Of a stretch of 64,000 nt of DNA, positions 32,373 to 42,081 are shown piece after piece. The translations under genes were made by a program, and so were the position numbers. The stretch comes from Pseudomonadota bacterium (GTDB lineage Bacteria > Pseudomonadota > Gammaproteobacteria > Steroidobacterales > Steroidobacteraceae), in the NCBI GenBank assembly GCA_018240525.1, contig JAFEFN010000017.1, positions 62,001 to 126,000 of the forward strand, written 5' to 3'. Below the pieces are notes generated by a model. That model saw nothing but the letters and a program-made list of their open reading frames with translations, did no database searches and was not told the origin of the DNA. Position 1 is the first letter of the stretch; each line of letters starts with the position of its first letter.

Positions 32373-34416
32373 CCGGCGTCTGGAATTCCGCCCCCAGCCA
32401 GCGGCGGAAGGCATCCAGGTTCGTGTCGCGGCCCAGGAAGTCGCGCACCAGCTGGGTCGCCGGCTCAGTCGCGCCCGGGGCAAGCACGGTCTGACGGTAG
32501 CGCATGCCCGTCGGGCCGCCGAGCAGGTCCTTCGGATCGAACTGCGCAAAGAAATCCAGCGCGATCACCTTGTCGAGTACGTAGGTGTAGTAGTTGGAGC
32601 TATAGCCGTTCAGGTGCGTGTACGAGGACCAGAAGTGGTCGCCGGACGCGAATTCCGCGGTGCTGTAGCGATCGAACACCCGGCGATACACGGCATCGAA
32701 GTCCGCCGCCGACGGGTCAAGCGTGTGGAAGTCCAGCGATACCCCGGTTGCCAGCAGCTGGAATTGCTGATCCGCCGCGCGCCCGTAGGCGTCCGCCCGG
32801 ATCATGCGCTCGTACAACGGCTTCGGCAGGGCCTCGCCCGTCTGGTAGTGACGCGCGAAGGACGCGATGACGCCGTAGTCGTGGAAAAACTCCTCCAGCA
32901 TCTGCGACGGTGCCTCGACGAAGTCCCCCTCGACGAAGAACGCGCCGGCGGCGCCGAACTGGTTGTGGCTGCCGATGAGGTGATGCATGAGGTGGCCGAA
33001 CTCGTGCAGGAACACGACCACGTCGCCGTACTGCATGAGCCCCGGGTCGCCGGCGACACCACCCGGGAAGTTGCAGATGAGGGCCCCGTCGGGCAGGCGC
33101 CGGTCGCGCACGCCGGTGGTGATCATCGTGGTCGAGAACCACTTGTCCTTGCCATCGCGCGGGTGCATGTCCAGGTAGATGCGGCCGAGCTTGGTCTTGC
33201 CGTCCATCACGTCGTACGTGGTCACGGACGGGTGCCACGTGTGCACGCCGGGCACCGGGACGATCTGCACATGGAACAGCTTCGAGGCGGTGGTGATCAC
33301 GCCGCTCTCGACCTGTGCGTACGGGAAGTAGGGGCGCACGCTTTGTGAGTCGAAGTCGAACTTCGCGCGGCGGTACTGCTCGCGCCAGTAGCCCACGTCC
33401 ACCTCGGAAATCTTCTGCAGCGCAGGCTCGCGCTGCCGCGCAAAGGCAACCAGCATCGCATCCTCGCGCGCGGCCGGCTCGCGCGTGGCGCCGTCGACCT
33501 TCTCGACGAACTCGGCCAGCTTGGCGGGCGAGCCCATCATCTGGTCGGCCATGGCAAAGTCGGCCCAGGTCTGGTAGCCGAGCAACTGCGCCAGCTCCTT
33601 GCGGGCGGTGAGCAGGTTGCGCAGGATTTCAGTGTTGGCCGGCCAGGCGACGCCGCGCAGCGCCAGGAAGACCTTGTGACGCAGGTCGGCGTTGGCGCCG
33701 AACTTGATGGCCGGGCGGCTGTCCGGGAAGTCCGTGGTGATCCTGACGTGGCCCTCGGCATCGGCCGGGTGCGAGGCGATGTAGTCGGCCGGCAGGCCCT
33801 CGAGCTGTGACTTGTCGACGATCACCGTGCGGCGGTCATCGTGCACGGTGCGCTCGAACGCCAGGCCCTGCTCGGTGATGCGGTCCTGCAGCGCCTTGAT
33901 CTTGGCGCGCGTGGCCTCGTCGCGGTCCACCCCCGCCAGGCGATACTCCAGCAGCGCCCGCTCCAGGTAGTGCCGCGTGGCCGGATCGGCCGGGCTCGGC
34001 ACCGCCGTCAGCGCCCTGTAGACCGACTGGTTGAGGTTCAGTGCGGCAAGCGCCGCGGCGACGGTCTGGGTCAGCGCCTGCGCCTTGTCGCGCAGCTCCT
34101 TGCTCTCACCCACCCCATAGAGCAACTGCGCCTGGCTCTGCGCATCGTAGAGCGCGCAGAGGGCATCGTCGTAGGGACGCATCGTATTGTCCACGGTGCG
34201 CGCGCCCTTCACCGCCAGCAGCTTTGCGATCGAGGCATCGGCGCTTTGCAGGTGCTGCCGCACCCAGGCTTCCAGCGCGGCCGGCGTGCCACCGGTTTCC
34301 CACGCGTGCACCGGTGTCGGGATGGGTGCGGCCGGGGCCATGGCCGGAGCGGCCAGCGCGGCGGAGATGATGAGGAGGTGCGACCAGGTCCGCGCTTGCG
34401 CGGGGCGATGAGACAT
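32347..34416 (-). CDS. Secreted M3-family zinc oligopeptidase
   Basis: A 689-residue metallopeptidase of the thimet oligopeptidase/Dcp family, trimming short peptides. A signal peptide (residues 1-29, LLIISAALAAPAMAPAAP) places it in the periplasm, unlike cytoplasmic oligopeptidase A. The zinc site HEFGHLMHH begins at His471, and the third ligand region is VEAPSQMLEEFF. The end contains YSSNYYTYVLDKVIALDFF, typical of the family. GGGAG precedes the start at 34416. It may share a transcript with the zinc-ribbon gene 118 bp upstream. Confidence 0.92.
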   Translation of the reverse strand: MSHRPAQARTWSHLLIISAALAAPAMAPAAPIPTPVHAWETGGTPAALEAWVRQHLQSADASIAKLLAVKGARTVDNTMRPYDDALCALYDAQSQAQLLYGVGESKELRDKAQALTQTVAAALAALNLNQSVYRALTAVPSPADPATRHYLERALLEYRLAGVDRDEATRAKIKALQDRITEQGLAFERTVHDDRRTVIVDKSQLEGLPADYIASHPADAEGHVRITTDFPDSRPAIKFGANADLRHKVFLALRGVAWPANTEILRNLLTARKELAQLLGYQTWADFAMADQMMGSPAKLAEFVEKVDGATREPAAREDAMLVAFARQREPALQKISEVDVGYWREQYRRAKFDFDSQSVRPYFPYAQVESGVITTASKLFHVQIVPVPGVHTWHPSVTTYDVMDGKTKLGRIYLDMHPRDGKDKWFSTTMITTGVRDRRLPDGALICNFPGGVAGDPGLMQYGDVVVFLHEFGHLMHHLIGSHNQFGAAGAFFVEGDFVEAPSQMLEEFFHDYGVIASFARHYQTGEALPKPLYERMIRADAYGRAADQQFQLLATGVSLDFHTLDPSAADFDAVYRRVFDRYSTAEFASGDHFWSSYTHLNGYSSNYYTYVLDKVIALDFFAQFDPKDLLGGPTGMRYRQTVLAPGATEPATQLVRDFLGRDTNLDAFRRWLGAEFQTPATASLSAR

Positions 34417-34534
34417 GTCCGGCTCCCTTGTGCCGCGCCCAAGGATGCACGGCAACTCGCATTATCGATTCATTCTAGCCCGGCGGGCTGGCCGCTTGCG
34501 GTACGCCGTGGCCGGCCTGCGGTGAACCGTGCGG

Positions 34535-34837
34535 CTACCCCTTGCCGAACAGCTTCTCGAGTTCGGACATGGACTTGTTGATCTCTGCCGTGTTGGGCGG
34601 TACGTAGGCACCGGGGCGCGGCTTGAAGTGATCGCAGAAATTCGCGTGGGTCTTGTCGCTCACTTCCTCCGCCGTGGGCTCACGGCAGTGCTTGGCCACG
34701 CGGGTGTCGTAGTCGACGCACATGCGGCACACGTGCAGTTCCTTGCGGCACCTGGGGCATTCCTCACGCCGCCGCAGGGGCAGCGTCAGCTCGGCAAGCG
34801 AGGCGCCGCAGTTCCAGCAGACGAGATTGTGGGCCAT
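34535..34837 (-). CDS. Small zinc-ribbon protein
   Basis: A 100-residue cysteine-rich protein. Cys pairs CWNCG, CPRC and CRMC, plus CREP and a CDHF, suggest two small zinc-ribbon-like knuckles in the first 75 residues. The C-terminus is short and helical (INKSMSELEKLFGKG). No signal peptide is present. The family is unnamed to me; it resembles small conserved proteins of proteobacteria. It starts 37 bp after the stop of the long UvrA gene, so they are probably cotranscribed. Confidence 0.8.
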   Translation of the reverse strand: MAHNLVCWNCGASLAELTLPLRRREECPRCRKELHVCRMCVDYDTRVAKHCREPTAEEVSDKTHANFCDHFKPRPGAYVPPNTAEINKSMSELEKLFGKG

Positions 34838-34874
34838 GTCGCTGAGGGTACTACGGTCGGCGCGCCGCCGGCAG

Positions 34875-37800
34875 CTAGCCGGTGTCGGCCACCCGCAGCA
34901 CGCGTTCGCGCAGGAACTCATCCAGCACGCGGCCGGTGTGCGACTGCTTGCGCCGCTGGGCGATCTGCGCCGGAGTGCCCTGTGCGATGACGCGGCCGCC
35001 GCCTTCCCCGGCCTCCGGCCCCATGTCGATGATCCAGTCCGCTTCTGCCATGACGTCGAGGTTGTGCTCGACCACCACCGCAGTGTTGCCGGCGGCCACC
35101 AGGCGGTGCAGCACGTGCGTCAGCTTCTCTACATCGGCCATGTGCAGTCCCACCGTCGGCTCGTCCAGCACGTACAGGGTGTGCTGCGCCTTGTAGCGCG
35201 GGCCACGGGCGGCCTCGTCGCGCACCTTGGACAGCTCGGTGACCAGCTTGATGCGCTGTGCCTCGCCGCCGGACAGCGTCGGGCTCGGCTGGCCGAGCGT
35301 CAGATAGCCCAGGCCGACATCCTGCAGCAGCTTCAGCGCGTGGAGCACGCGCGGATGCGCGGCGAAGAATTCCACGGCATCGTCTACGTCCATCGCCAGC
35401 ACGTCGCCGATGCTCTTGTCGCGCCACAGTACCGCGAGGGTCTCGGAGTTGAAGCGGCGCCCGCCGCACACGTCGCACAGCACCTTCACGTCAGGCAGGA
35501 AGCTCATCTCGATGGTCTTCACACCCTGGCCCTCGCAGGCCTCGCAGCGTCCGCCCGCGGTGTTGAAGGAGAAGCGGCTCGTCGTGTAGCCGCGGATGCG
35601 GGCCTCGGTTGTGCCGGCGTAGATGCGGCGGATCTCGTCCCAGAAGCCGATGTAGGTGGCCGCACAGGAGCGCGGCGTCTTGCCGATCGGGGTCTGGTCC
35701 ACCTCCAGGACACGGTCGATGTGCTCGAGGCCGTGCAGCGCGCTACAGCCGACGAGCTTGGTGGCGGCGCGCTTGCCGGCCTTGCCGCGCGCCGCGTTCT
35801 CGCCCAGCAGGACCTTGAGGTTCGCGTACAGCACGTCGCGCGCGAGCGTCGACTTGCCGGATCCGGATACCCCGGTGACGACCACCAACCTCCCGAGGGG
35901 GAAGCCCACATCGCAGCCCCTGATGTTGTGGAGCGCGATGCGCTCGAGCTGCAGGCGCGGCGTCTTGGCGCCGATGGCGCGGTGCGGCTGCGGCGGGTGC
36001 AGCAGCGGCTCGCGCAGGAAGCGGCCGGTGACCGAGCGCGGGCTGCGCATCAGGTCCTTGACGCTGCCGGCACCGACCACCTCGCCACCGCGCACGCCGG
36101 CCTGCGGTCCAAGGTCAAGCACGTAGTCGGCGCGGCGGATGGTGTCCTCGTCGTGTTCGACCACCACCAGTGTGTTGCGGTGACTGGCGAGCTCGCCGAG
36201 CGCATCCAGCAGGATCTCGTTGTCGCGCGGATGCAGGCCGATGGTCGGCTCGTCGAGCACGTAGCAGACACCCTGCAGGTTGGAGCCAAGCTGTGCGGCG
36301 AGGCGGATGCGCTGCGCCTCGCCACCGGACAGCGTCGGTGCCGAGCGGTCCAGCTGCAGGTAGCCCAGCCCGACCCGCTCGAGGAACTTCAGGCGCGCGC
36401 GGATCTCCGCGAGCAGGTCGCGCGCGATCTCGCGCTCGCGCGACCCGAGCCGCAGCCTGGCGAAGAATTCCTGGCACTGCGCGACAGACTGAGCGGCAAG
36501 CGCGGCGATCGAGCGCTCGCGGAAGCGCACGGCGAGCGCCGTCGGATTGAGCCGCTCGCCGCGGCAAGCCGTGCAGGTCTGCGGGTCGTGGGAGTACCAC
36601 TCGTTCCACCAGCGCTCCTCGCCGCTGTGTTCCTCCTCGAAGCCCGGGATCTCCACCCCGGTGCCATAGCAGCTCTCGCACCAGCCGTGCTTGGAGTTGA
36701 ACGAGAACAGCCTCGGATCCAGCTCCGAGAAGCTCTTGCCGCAGGAAGGGCAGGCGCGCTTGGTGGAGAACACCGTCACCTTCTGCGCCTTCGGCCCGAG
36801 CACGTGCACCAGGCCCTTGCCGAAGTCCAGCGCGCGCGCCAGCGCCTCGCGCAGCGCGGGCTCGTTCTTCGCGCTGACGTCGACCTCCCCGACCGGGAGT
36901 TCCAGCGTGTGCTCGCTGAAGCGCGACAGCCGCGGCCATGGCGAGGTTGGCAGCAGCGCCCCATCGACGCGCAGGCTCTTGAACCCCTTCTTGGCGGCCC
37001 ACTTGGCCAGGTCCGTGTAGTAGCCCTTGCGCGCGACGACCAGCGGCGCGAGCAGCGTGATGCGCTTGCCCTTGAAGTCGCGCATCAGCCGTGCGGCGAT
37101 CGAGGCCGGGCTCTGCGGCTCGATCGGCACGTCGCAGTCCGGACAGTGCTTCGTTCCGAGCTTCACGTAGAGCAGGCGCAGGAAATGGTAGATCTCGGTG
37201 AGCGTTGCCACCGTGCTCTTGCGCCCGCCGCGGCTGGTGCGCTGTTCGATCGCCACCGTAGGAGGGATGCCGTAGATGGCGTCCACGTCCGGGCGTGCCG
37301 CCGGCTGCACGAACTGTCGTGCGTAGGCGTTGAGGGACTCCAGGTAGCGGCGCTGACCCTCGTTGAAAAGAATGTCGAAGGCCAGCGTGGATTTGCCCGA
37401 GCCGGAGACCCCGGTGACCACCGTGAAGCCGTCGCGCGGGATTTCGACGTCGATGTTCTTGAGGTTGTGCTCGCGCGCCTTGTGGATGACCACGGCGTTG
37501 CGCCGGCGAGCGCTCGCGGCGCCATAGCTGCCCGCGCTCTCGGCGACTTGCGCCGCCGGCTGGGGCGGCACTGGCGCCAGGGTTTGGTCGTAGGCGGCGA
37601 GTGCCTGGCCGGTGAAGGAGCGCGGCTCGGCGCGGACCTGGGCCGGGGTGCCGGTGCACACGATCGCGCCGCCGCGCTCGCCGCCTTCCGGTCCCATGTC
37701 GATGATCCAGTCGGCGGCGCGGATGACGTCCAGGTTGTGCTCGATCACCAGCAGGGAGTGCCCCGCCACAAGCAGCTTACGGAAGGCGCGCAGCAGCTTC

Positions 37801-40580
37801 GCCACGTCCTCGAAGTGCAATCCGGTGGTCGGTTCGTCGAAGACGAACAGCTTGCCGCGATGCGTGGTGCTCGAGAGCACCGAGTTCGCCTCGGCGAGAT
37901 GGCCGGCGAGCTTCAGTCGCTGCGCCTCGCCGCCGGACAGCGTCGGAACCGGCTGCCCGAGCTTCACGTACTCCAGTCCCACATCCGCCAGAGGGGTGAC
38001 GCGCAGCGCCACCTCGGGTGCATCCGCGAAGAAGGCGCGCGCCTCGGTCACGGTGAGCTCCAGCACCTCGGAGATGTTGAGGCGCCGCCCGTCCGCGCCC
38101 TCGCGGCGGATCTCCAGGATCTCGTCGCGGTAGCGACGGCCGTTGCAGTCCGCGCAGCGCAGGTACACGTCCGAGAGGAACTGCATCTCGACGTGCTCGA
38201 AGCCGTTGCCGCTGCAGGTCGGGCAGCGGCCGTTGCCGGAGTTGAAGCTGAACGTGCCCGGGGTGTACTTGCGCTCCTGCGCAGCCGGTTCGGCGGCGAA
38301 CAGGTTGCGGATCGCGTCGAACGCGCCAACGTAGCTGGCCGGGTTGGAGCGCGTGGTCCGCCCGATCGCGTTCTGATCCACCATGACGACGTCGTCAATG
38401 AGCTCCGCGCCGGACAGGGAGCTGAACTGGCCGGGAGCCTCCGTCGGCCTGCCGCGGTACTTGAGCAGCGCCGGGTAAAGCACGTCCTCCACCAGCGTCG
38501 ACTTGCCCGAGCCCGAGACGCCGGTGACGCACACCAGCCGCTTGAGCGGGATGCGCACGTCGACGTCTTTCAGGTTGTGCTCGCGCGCGCCGCGCAATTC
38601 CAGCCAGCGGTTCGAAACCGCCTCGGCCACCACCTCGCCTGGCGCCGCCTCGCGGGCCGGCTCGACCGCCTCGCGCGGCGCCAGCGTCTTGGCCCCGCTC
38701 AAGTACTGGCCGGTGAGCGAGCGGGCGTGCTTGCGGATCTGACCCGGCGTGCCGAAGAAGACGATCTCGCCGCCACGCTCACCGGCACCCGGCCCCAGGT
38801 CCAGGATGCGGTCTGCCTCGAGCATGATCTGCGGATCGTGCTCGACCACGACCAGCGAATTGCCGGAGTCGCGCAGGCGCTTCATCACGCCGATGACACG
38901 CTGCATGTCGCGCGGGTGCAGCCCGATGGAGGGTTCGTCCAGTACGAAGAGCGTGTTGACCAGGCTGGTGCCGAGCGCCGTGGTCAGGTTGATACGCTGC
39001 ACCTCGCCGCCGGAGAGGGTGCGCGACTGCCGGTCAAGCGTGAGGTAGCCGAGACCGACGTCCGCAAGGTAGCGGAAGCGCGCGCGGATCTCTCCCAGCA
39101 GCAGGTCGGTGGCCTCGTCCAAAGGCTGCGGCAGCTCGAGCCGGGCGAAGAATTCGTGGCTGCGCTCGACCGGCATGAGCATGAGATCGTGGATGGATAG
39201 GCCCGGCAGGGCAGCCAAGGCAGCCTCGCTCCACTCGACACCGGGTGGTCGCATGCGCGCCTGGTCGCCGAGTGCGCTATCGGCCAACGCCTTGCTGCCG
39301 ATGCGCCACAGCAGCGCCTCGCTCTTCAGGCGCGCACCCGCGCAGGCGGTGCACGGGGTGTAGGCGCGATAGCGCGACAACAGCACGCGCACGTGCATCT
39401 TGTAGGCGCGCGTCTCCAGCCACGCGAAGAAGCGCTTCACGCCGTACCAGACCTTCTTCGACCAGGCCCCTTCGCCGTCGATGACCCACTTGCGCGCCTC
39501 GCTGCTGAGCTCGCGCCAGGGCGTGTCGAGCGAGATGCCGCGCAGCTTGGCGAATTTCTCCAGATCTTCCTGGCACTCGGCATACGACTTGGTCTGCCAG
39601 GGCTTGATGGCCCCGGTGCGCAGGGTCCTGGTCTCATCCGGGATCACCAGCCCGTAGTCGATGCCGATGGTTCGGCCAAAGCCGCGGCAGGTCTCGCAGG
39701 CGCCCAGGGGCGAGTTGAAGGAGAACTGGCTCGGCGTGGGTGCGCGGTAGGCGAGGTCGCACTCCGCGCAATGCAGCTCGCTGGAATAGCGCCACGTCGC
39801 CAAGCGCTGCGGCGGGTCGGCGTCGTCGACGACCTGGATGTCGACGCGGCCGCGCCCGACGCGCAGCGCCGCTTCCAGCGACTCGAGGACGCGGCCGCGT
39901 TCGGCGCTGCCGGCGCGCAGCCGGTCCTGCACGACCTCAAGCGTGGTGGGGACGGCCGGAGCGGAACGTTTCCGGGTGCGCTTGGCGGGTGCGGCGGCGG
40001 CCTGTGTGGCAGGGGGCGCCTGGAGGAAGCGCGTATAGCCCTGGCGAGACAGCAGCTCGCGCACCTCGTCCACCGTGAAGTTCTCGGGCACGGTCACCGG
40101 GAACGTCATGAGCAGCCGCGGATCGCCGGCGGTCCGCGCTCGCTCGAGGACATCCGCATAGATGCTCTCGGCCGTATCGCGGTGCACCGCCTTGCCGCAG
40201 CGCTGACAGAACAGCGCCGCGGCGCGGGCGAACAGCAGCTTCAGGTGATCGTTCAGCTCGGTCATCGTTCCGACCGTGGAGCGCGACGTGCGCACCGGAT
40301 TGGTCTGATCGATGGCAATCGCCGGTGGGATGCCCTGGATCGACTCGACCTGTGGCTTGTCCATTCGGTCGAGGAACTGGCGCGCGTACGGGGAGAAGGT
40401 CTCCACGTAGCGCCGCTGCCCTTCGGCGTACAGAGTGTCGAAGACCAGGGACGACTTGCCGGAACCGGAAACTCCGGTGACGACGATGAGTTCGTTCAGC
40501 GGAATGTCGAGGTCGACGTTCTTCAAGTTGTTCTGGCGCGCGCCACGCAGGGCAATGGCGTCACGTGGGGCGTCGGTCAT
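34875..40580 (-). CDS. Double-length UvrA-like ABC ATPase
   Basis: A 1901-residue protein, about twice the length of standard UvrA. It holds two complete UvrA halves in tandem, with four Walker A motifs (GVSGSGKSS first near residue 36, then GVSGSGKST three times) and matching signature motifs (TLSGGEVQRI once, TLSGGEAQR three times). It has CxxC zinc modules such as CAECDLAY, CPTCSGNG, CPSCGKSF and CEACEGQG. Standard UvrA is the damage sensor of nucleotide excision repair. Long forms, sometimes called class III, lack a settled role. No uvrB is nearby, and a second normal uvrA is expected elsewhere. Frame is open throughout, so this is not an artefactual join. Confidence 0.92.
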   Translation of the reverse strand: MTDAPRDAIALRGARQNNLKNVDLDIPLNELIVVTGVSGSGKSSLVFDTLYAEGQRRYVETFSPYARQFLDRMDKPQVESIQGIPPAIAIDQTNPVRTSRSTVGTMTELNDHLKLLFARAAALFCQRCGKAVHRDTAESIYADVLERARTAGDPRLLMTFPVTVPENFTVDEVRELLSRQGYTRFLQAPPATQAAAAPAKRTRKRSAPAVPTTLEVVQDRLRAGSAERGRVLESLEAALRVGRGRVDIQVVDDADPPQRLATWRYSSELHCAECDLAYRAPTPSQFSFNSPLGACETCRGFGRTIGIDYGLVIPDETRTLRTGAIKPWQTKSYAECQEDLEKFAKLRGISLDTPWRELSSEARKWVIDGEGAWSKKVWYGVKRFFAWLETRAYKMHVRVLLSRYRAYTPCTACAGARLKSEALLWRIGSKALADSALGDQARMRPPGVEWSEAALAALPGLSIHDLMLMPVERSHEFFARLELPQPLDEATDLLLGEIRARFRYLADVGLGYLTLDRQSRTLSGGEVQRINLTTALGTSLVNTLFVLDEPSIGLHPRDMQRVIGVMKRLRDSGNSLVVVEHDPQIMLEADRILDLGPGAGERGGEIVFFGTPGQIRKHARSLTGQYLSGAKTLAPREAVEPAREAAPGEVVAEAVSNRWLELRGAREHNLKDVDVRIPLKRLVCVTGVSGSGKSTLVEDVLYPALLKYRGRPTEAPGQFSSLSGAELIDDVVMVDQNAIGRTTRSNPASYVGAFDAIRNLFAAEPAAQERKYTPGTFSFNSGNGRCPTCSGNGFEHVEMQFLSDVYLRCADCNGRRYRDEILEIRREGADGRRLNISEVLELTVTEARAFFADAPEVALRVTPLADVGLEYVKLGQPVPTLSGGEAQRLKLAGHLAEANSVLSSTTHRGKLFVFDEPTTGLHFEDVAKLLRAFRKLLVAGHSLLVIEHNLDVIRAADWIIDMGPEGGERGGAIVCTGTPAQVRAEPRSFTGQALAAYDQTLAPVPPQPAAQVAESAGSYGAASARRRNAVVIHKAREHNLKNIDVEIPRDGFTVVTGVSGSGKSTLAFDILFNEGQRRYLESLNAYARQFVQPAARPDVDAIYGIPPTVAIEQRTSRGGRKSTVATLTEIYHFLRLLYVKLGTKHCPDCDVPIEPQSPASIAARLMRDFKGKRITLLAPLVVARKGYYTDLAKWAAKKGFKSLRVDGALLPTSPWPRLSRFSEHTLELPVGEVDVSAKNEPALREALARALDFGKGLVHVLGPKAQKVTVFSTKRACPSCGKSFSELDPRLFSFNSKHGWCESCYGTGVEIPGFEEEHSGEERWWNEWYSHDPQTCTACRGERLNPTALAVRFRERSIAALAAQSVAQCQEFFARLRLGSREREIARDLLAEIRARLKFLERVGLGYLQLDRSAPTLSGGEAQRIRLAAQLGSNLQGVCYVLDEPTIGLHPRDNEILLDALGELASHRNTLVVVEHDEDTIRRADYVLDLGPQAGVRGGEVVGAGSVKDLMRSPRSVTGRFLREPLLHPPQPHRAIGAKTPRLQLERIALHNIRGCDVGFPLGRLVVVTGVSGSGKSTLARDVLYANLKVLLGENAARGKAGKRAATKLVGCSALHGLEHIDRVLEVDQTPIGKTPRSCAATYIGFWDEIRRIYAGTTEARIRGYTTSRFSFNTAGGRCEACEGQGVKTIEMSFLPDVKVLCDVCGGRRFNSETLAVLWRDKSIGDVLAMDVDDAVEFFAAHPRVLHALKLLQDVGLGYLTLGQPSPTLSGGEAQRIKLVTELSKVRDEAARGPRYKAQHTLYVLDEPTVGLHMADVEKLTHVLHRLVAAGNTAVVVEHNLDVMAEADWIIDMGPEAGEGGGRVIAQGTPAQIAQRRKQSHTGRVLDEFLRERVLRVADTG

Positions 40581-40892
40581 TCCGTCACCGGGTGCAGTCA
40601 GATGGTGGAGCGTGCCTGCGCCGAGCGGGCGCAGCTGGTGAAATTATACGGGATCCATCGTGCGGTGCGGCATCGGTAAGCCCGCCGCGAACCCCTATAT
40701 GGGTCTCTTTGCGTGCTTCTGCAATCCAGTACCGGAAGTGCCGGTCTACTGTATGGCCGCACTATGGGCATCGCGCCGGGGATATGCGTTGAGGTGGGGG
40801 TACTTACGGTGCCTTCGCGCTGCGCACCGCCCCGTAGCGCGAGGCGTACAATCGCGCGGCGTTCCATAACCCCCCGTACGAGGAGACTGCGA
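40581..40892. other. 312-bp intergenic region between uvrA-like gene and bufferin operon
   Basis: Divergent promoters must lie here. A hairpin CTGCGCC/GGCGCAG (40616-40634) lies in the leader of the uvrA-like gene. A short inverted repeat built from CCGG and CAGTA/TACTG occurs near 40728-40751. A -10-like TACAAT precedes the bufferin gene. The region is noticeably less GC-rich near 40690-40780. No further gene was seen. Confidence 0.6.
40847..40852 (+). promoter_or_regulatory. Candidate -10 element of the bufferin operon
   Basis: TACAAT within GCGTACAATCGCG, a 13-mer that also occurs just upstream of cystathionine beta-synthase. No good -35 was found, so an activator or another sigma factor may be involved. 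Confidence 0.4.
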
Positions 40893-41141
40893 ATGAGTTC
40901 CAGAATGCTTCCCAGTGTTGCCCTGGCCGCGGCTGCCGCGGTGATGTTCTCGACCGCCGCGATCAGCACCGCCAGTGCCGATGAGGCGAAGGTGCACTGT
41001 GCGGGCGTGAACGCCTGCAAGGGCCAGTCGGCCTGCAAGAGTGCCAACAACGCCTGCAAGGGCCAGAACTCCTGCAAGGGCAAGGGGTTCCTGGAGATGA
41101 GCAAGGCGGACTGCGACGCCGCGAAGGCGAAGGCGAAGTGA
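40893..41141 (+). CDS. bufA: Bufferin-type metallophore precursor
   Basis: An 82-residue precursor peptide with an N-terminal Sec signal (residues 1-29, VALAAAAAVMFSTAAISTASA). The exported core has six cysteines in repeats such as CAGVNACKGQSACK and ACKGQNSCKGKGF. This is the bufferin pattern, whose cysteines are modified by an MNIO enzyme to bind copper in the periplasm. The immediately following MNIO and DUF2063 genes confirm the assignment. AGGAG precedes the ATG. It is the BufA2-like, Cys-Lys-Gly-rich type. Confidence 0.88.
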   Translation: MSSRMLPSVALAAAAAVMFSTAAISTASADEAKVHCAGVNACKGQSACKSANNACKGQNSCKGKGFLEMSKADCDAAKAKAK

Positions 41142-41190
41142 GTGCACGCGGGCTGGGCGCCAGGTGGCGCCCGGCCCGCGGTTGCCTGCC

Positions 41191-42081
41191 ATGCTTACTC
41201 GCCCCTCGCTGGGCTTTGGCCTCGGACTGAGGGTCGATCACTACGAGGCGATCCTCGCGGAGCGCCCGCGCGTCGACTGGTTCGAGGTGCTCACCGAGAA
41301 CTACCTCGTCCCGGGTGGGAAGCCGCTGAACTACCTGACGCGCTTCCGTGAGCGCTATCCTCTGGTCATGCACGGTGTGTCGATGTCCATCGGCAGCACC
41401 GCACCGCTTGATCTGGAGTATCTGCGCCAGGTGAAGTCGCTGGCGGCGCGCATCGAGCCGGCCTGGATCTCCGATCACTTGTGCTGGACGGGCGTGGCCG
41501 GGCGCAACCTGCACGACCTGTTGCCGCTGCCCTATACCGAGGAGGCACTCGCCCACGTGGTGGCCCGCGTGGGGCAGGTGCAGGAGCTGCTCGGCCGCCG
41601 CATCCTGCTCGAGAACGTCTCCAGCTACGTCGCTTACAGCGCCTCGCAGCTCACCGAGTGGGAATTCCTGCGCGAGGTGGTCGTGCGCGCCGACTGCCTC
41701 CTTCTCCTCGACGTCAACAACATCTACGTAAGCTCCGTCAACCACGGGTTCGACGCGCGCACCTACCTGCAGCACCTTCCCGCCGAGCGCGTCCAGCAGA
41801 TCCACCTGGCCGGCCACGAGGATCACGGCAGCTACCTCATCGATACCCACGATCACCCCGTCCCGGACCCGGTGTGGCAGCTCTACGAGGCCGCCCTGCG
41901 GCACTGCGGGCCGGTCGCGACGATGATCGAGCGCGATGACAACATTCCGCCGCTGGAGGAACTGGTCGGCGAACTCGACCAGGCGCGCCAGCTGAGTGCA
42001 CGGGTGCTGAACGCGCCGCCGGCGACGATGCCGCTGGCTGCACAGCGCGCCGGCATGCCGGCAGGAGCTGCGGCCCCGTGA
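41191..42081 (+). CDS. bufB: MNIO (DUF692) enzyme for bufferin maturation
   Basis: A 296-residue multinuclear non-haem iron oxidase that modifies cysteines of the precursor peptide. Family motifs with likely metal ligands are WFEVLTENYL, VMHGVSMSIGS, ISDHLCWTG, LLENVSSY, DVNNIYVSSVNHG, HLAGHEDHG and IERDDNIP. The ATG at 41191 gives the standard N-terminus MLTRPSLGFGLGLR; an in-frame GTG farther upstream is less likely. The stop overlaps the next start by 4 bp (GTGA), indicating translational coupling. Confidence 0.93.
   Translation: MLTRPSLGFGLGLRVDHYEAILAERPRVDWFEVLTENYLVPGGKPLNYLTRFRERYPLVMHGVSMSIGSTAPLDLEYLRQVKSLAARIEPAWISDHLCWTGVAGRNLHDLLPLPYTEEALAHVVARVGQVQELLGRRILLENVSSYVAYSASQLTEWEFLREVVVRADCLLLLDVNNIYVSSVNHGFDARTYLQHLPAERVQQIHLAGHEDHGSYLIDTHDHPVPDPVWQLYEAALRHCGPVATMIERDDNIPPLEELVGELDQARQLSARVLNAPPATMPLAAQRAGMPAGAAAP

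Noticed and set aside
34722..39200. Open frame of about 1490 codons on the plus strand
   Set aside because: It is antisense to the UvrA-like gene, which has all its motifs. The plus-strand translation is a His/Arg/Leu-rich shadow typical of GC-rich DNA.
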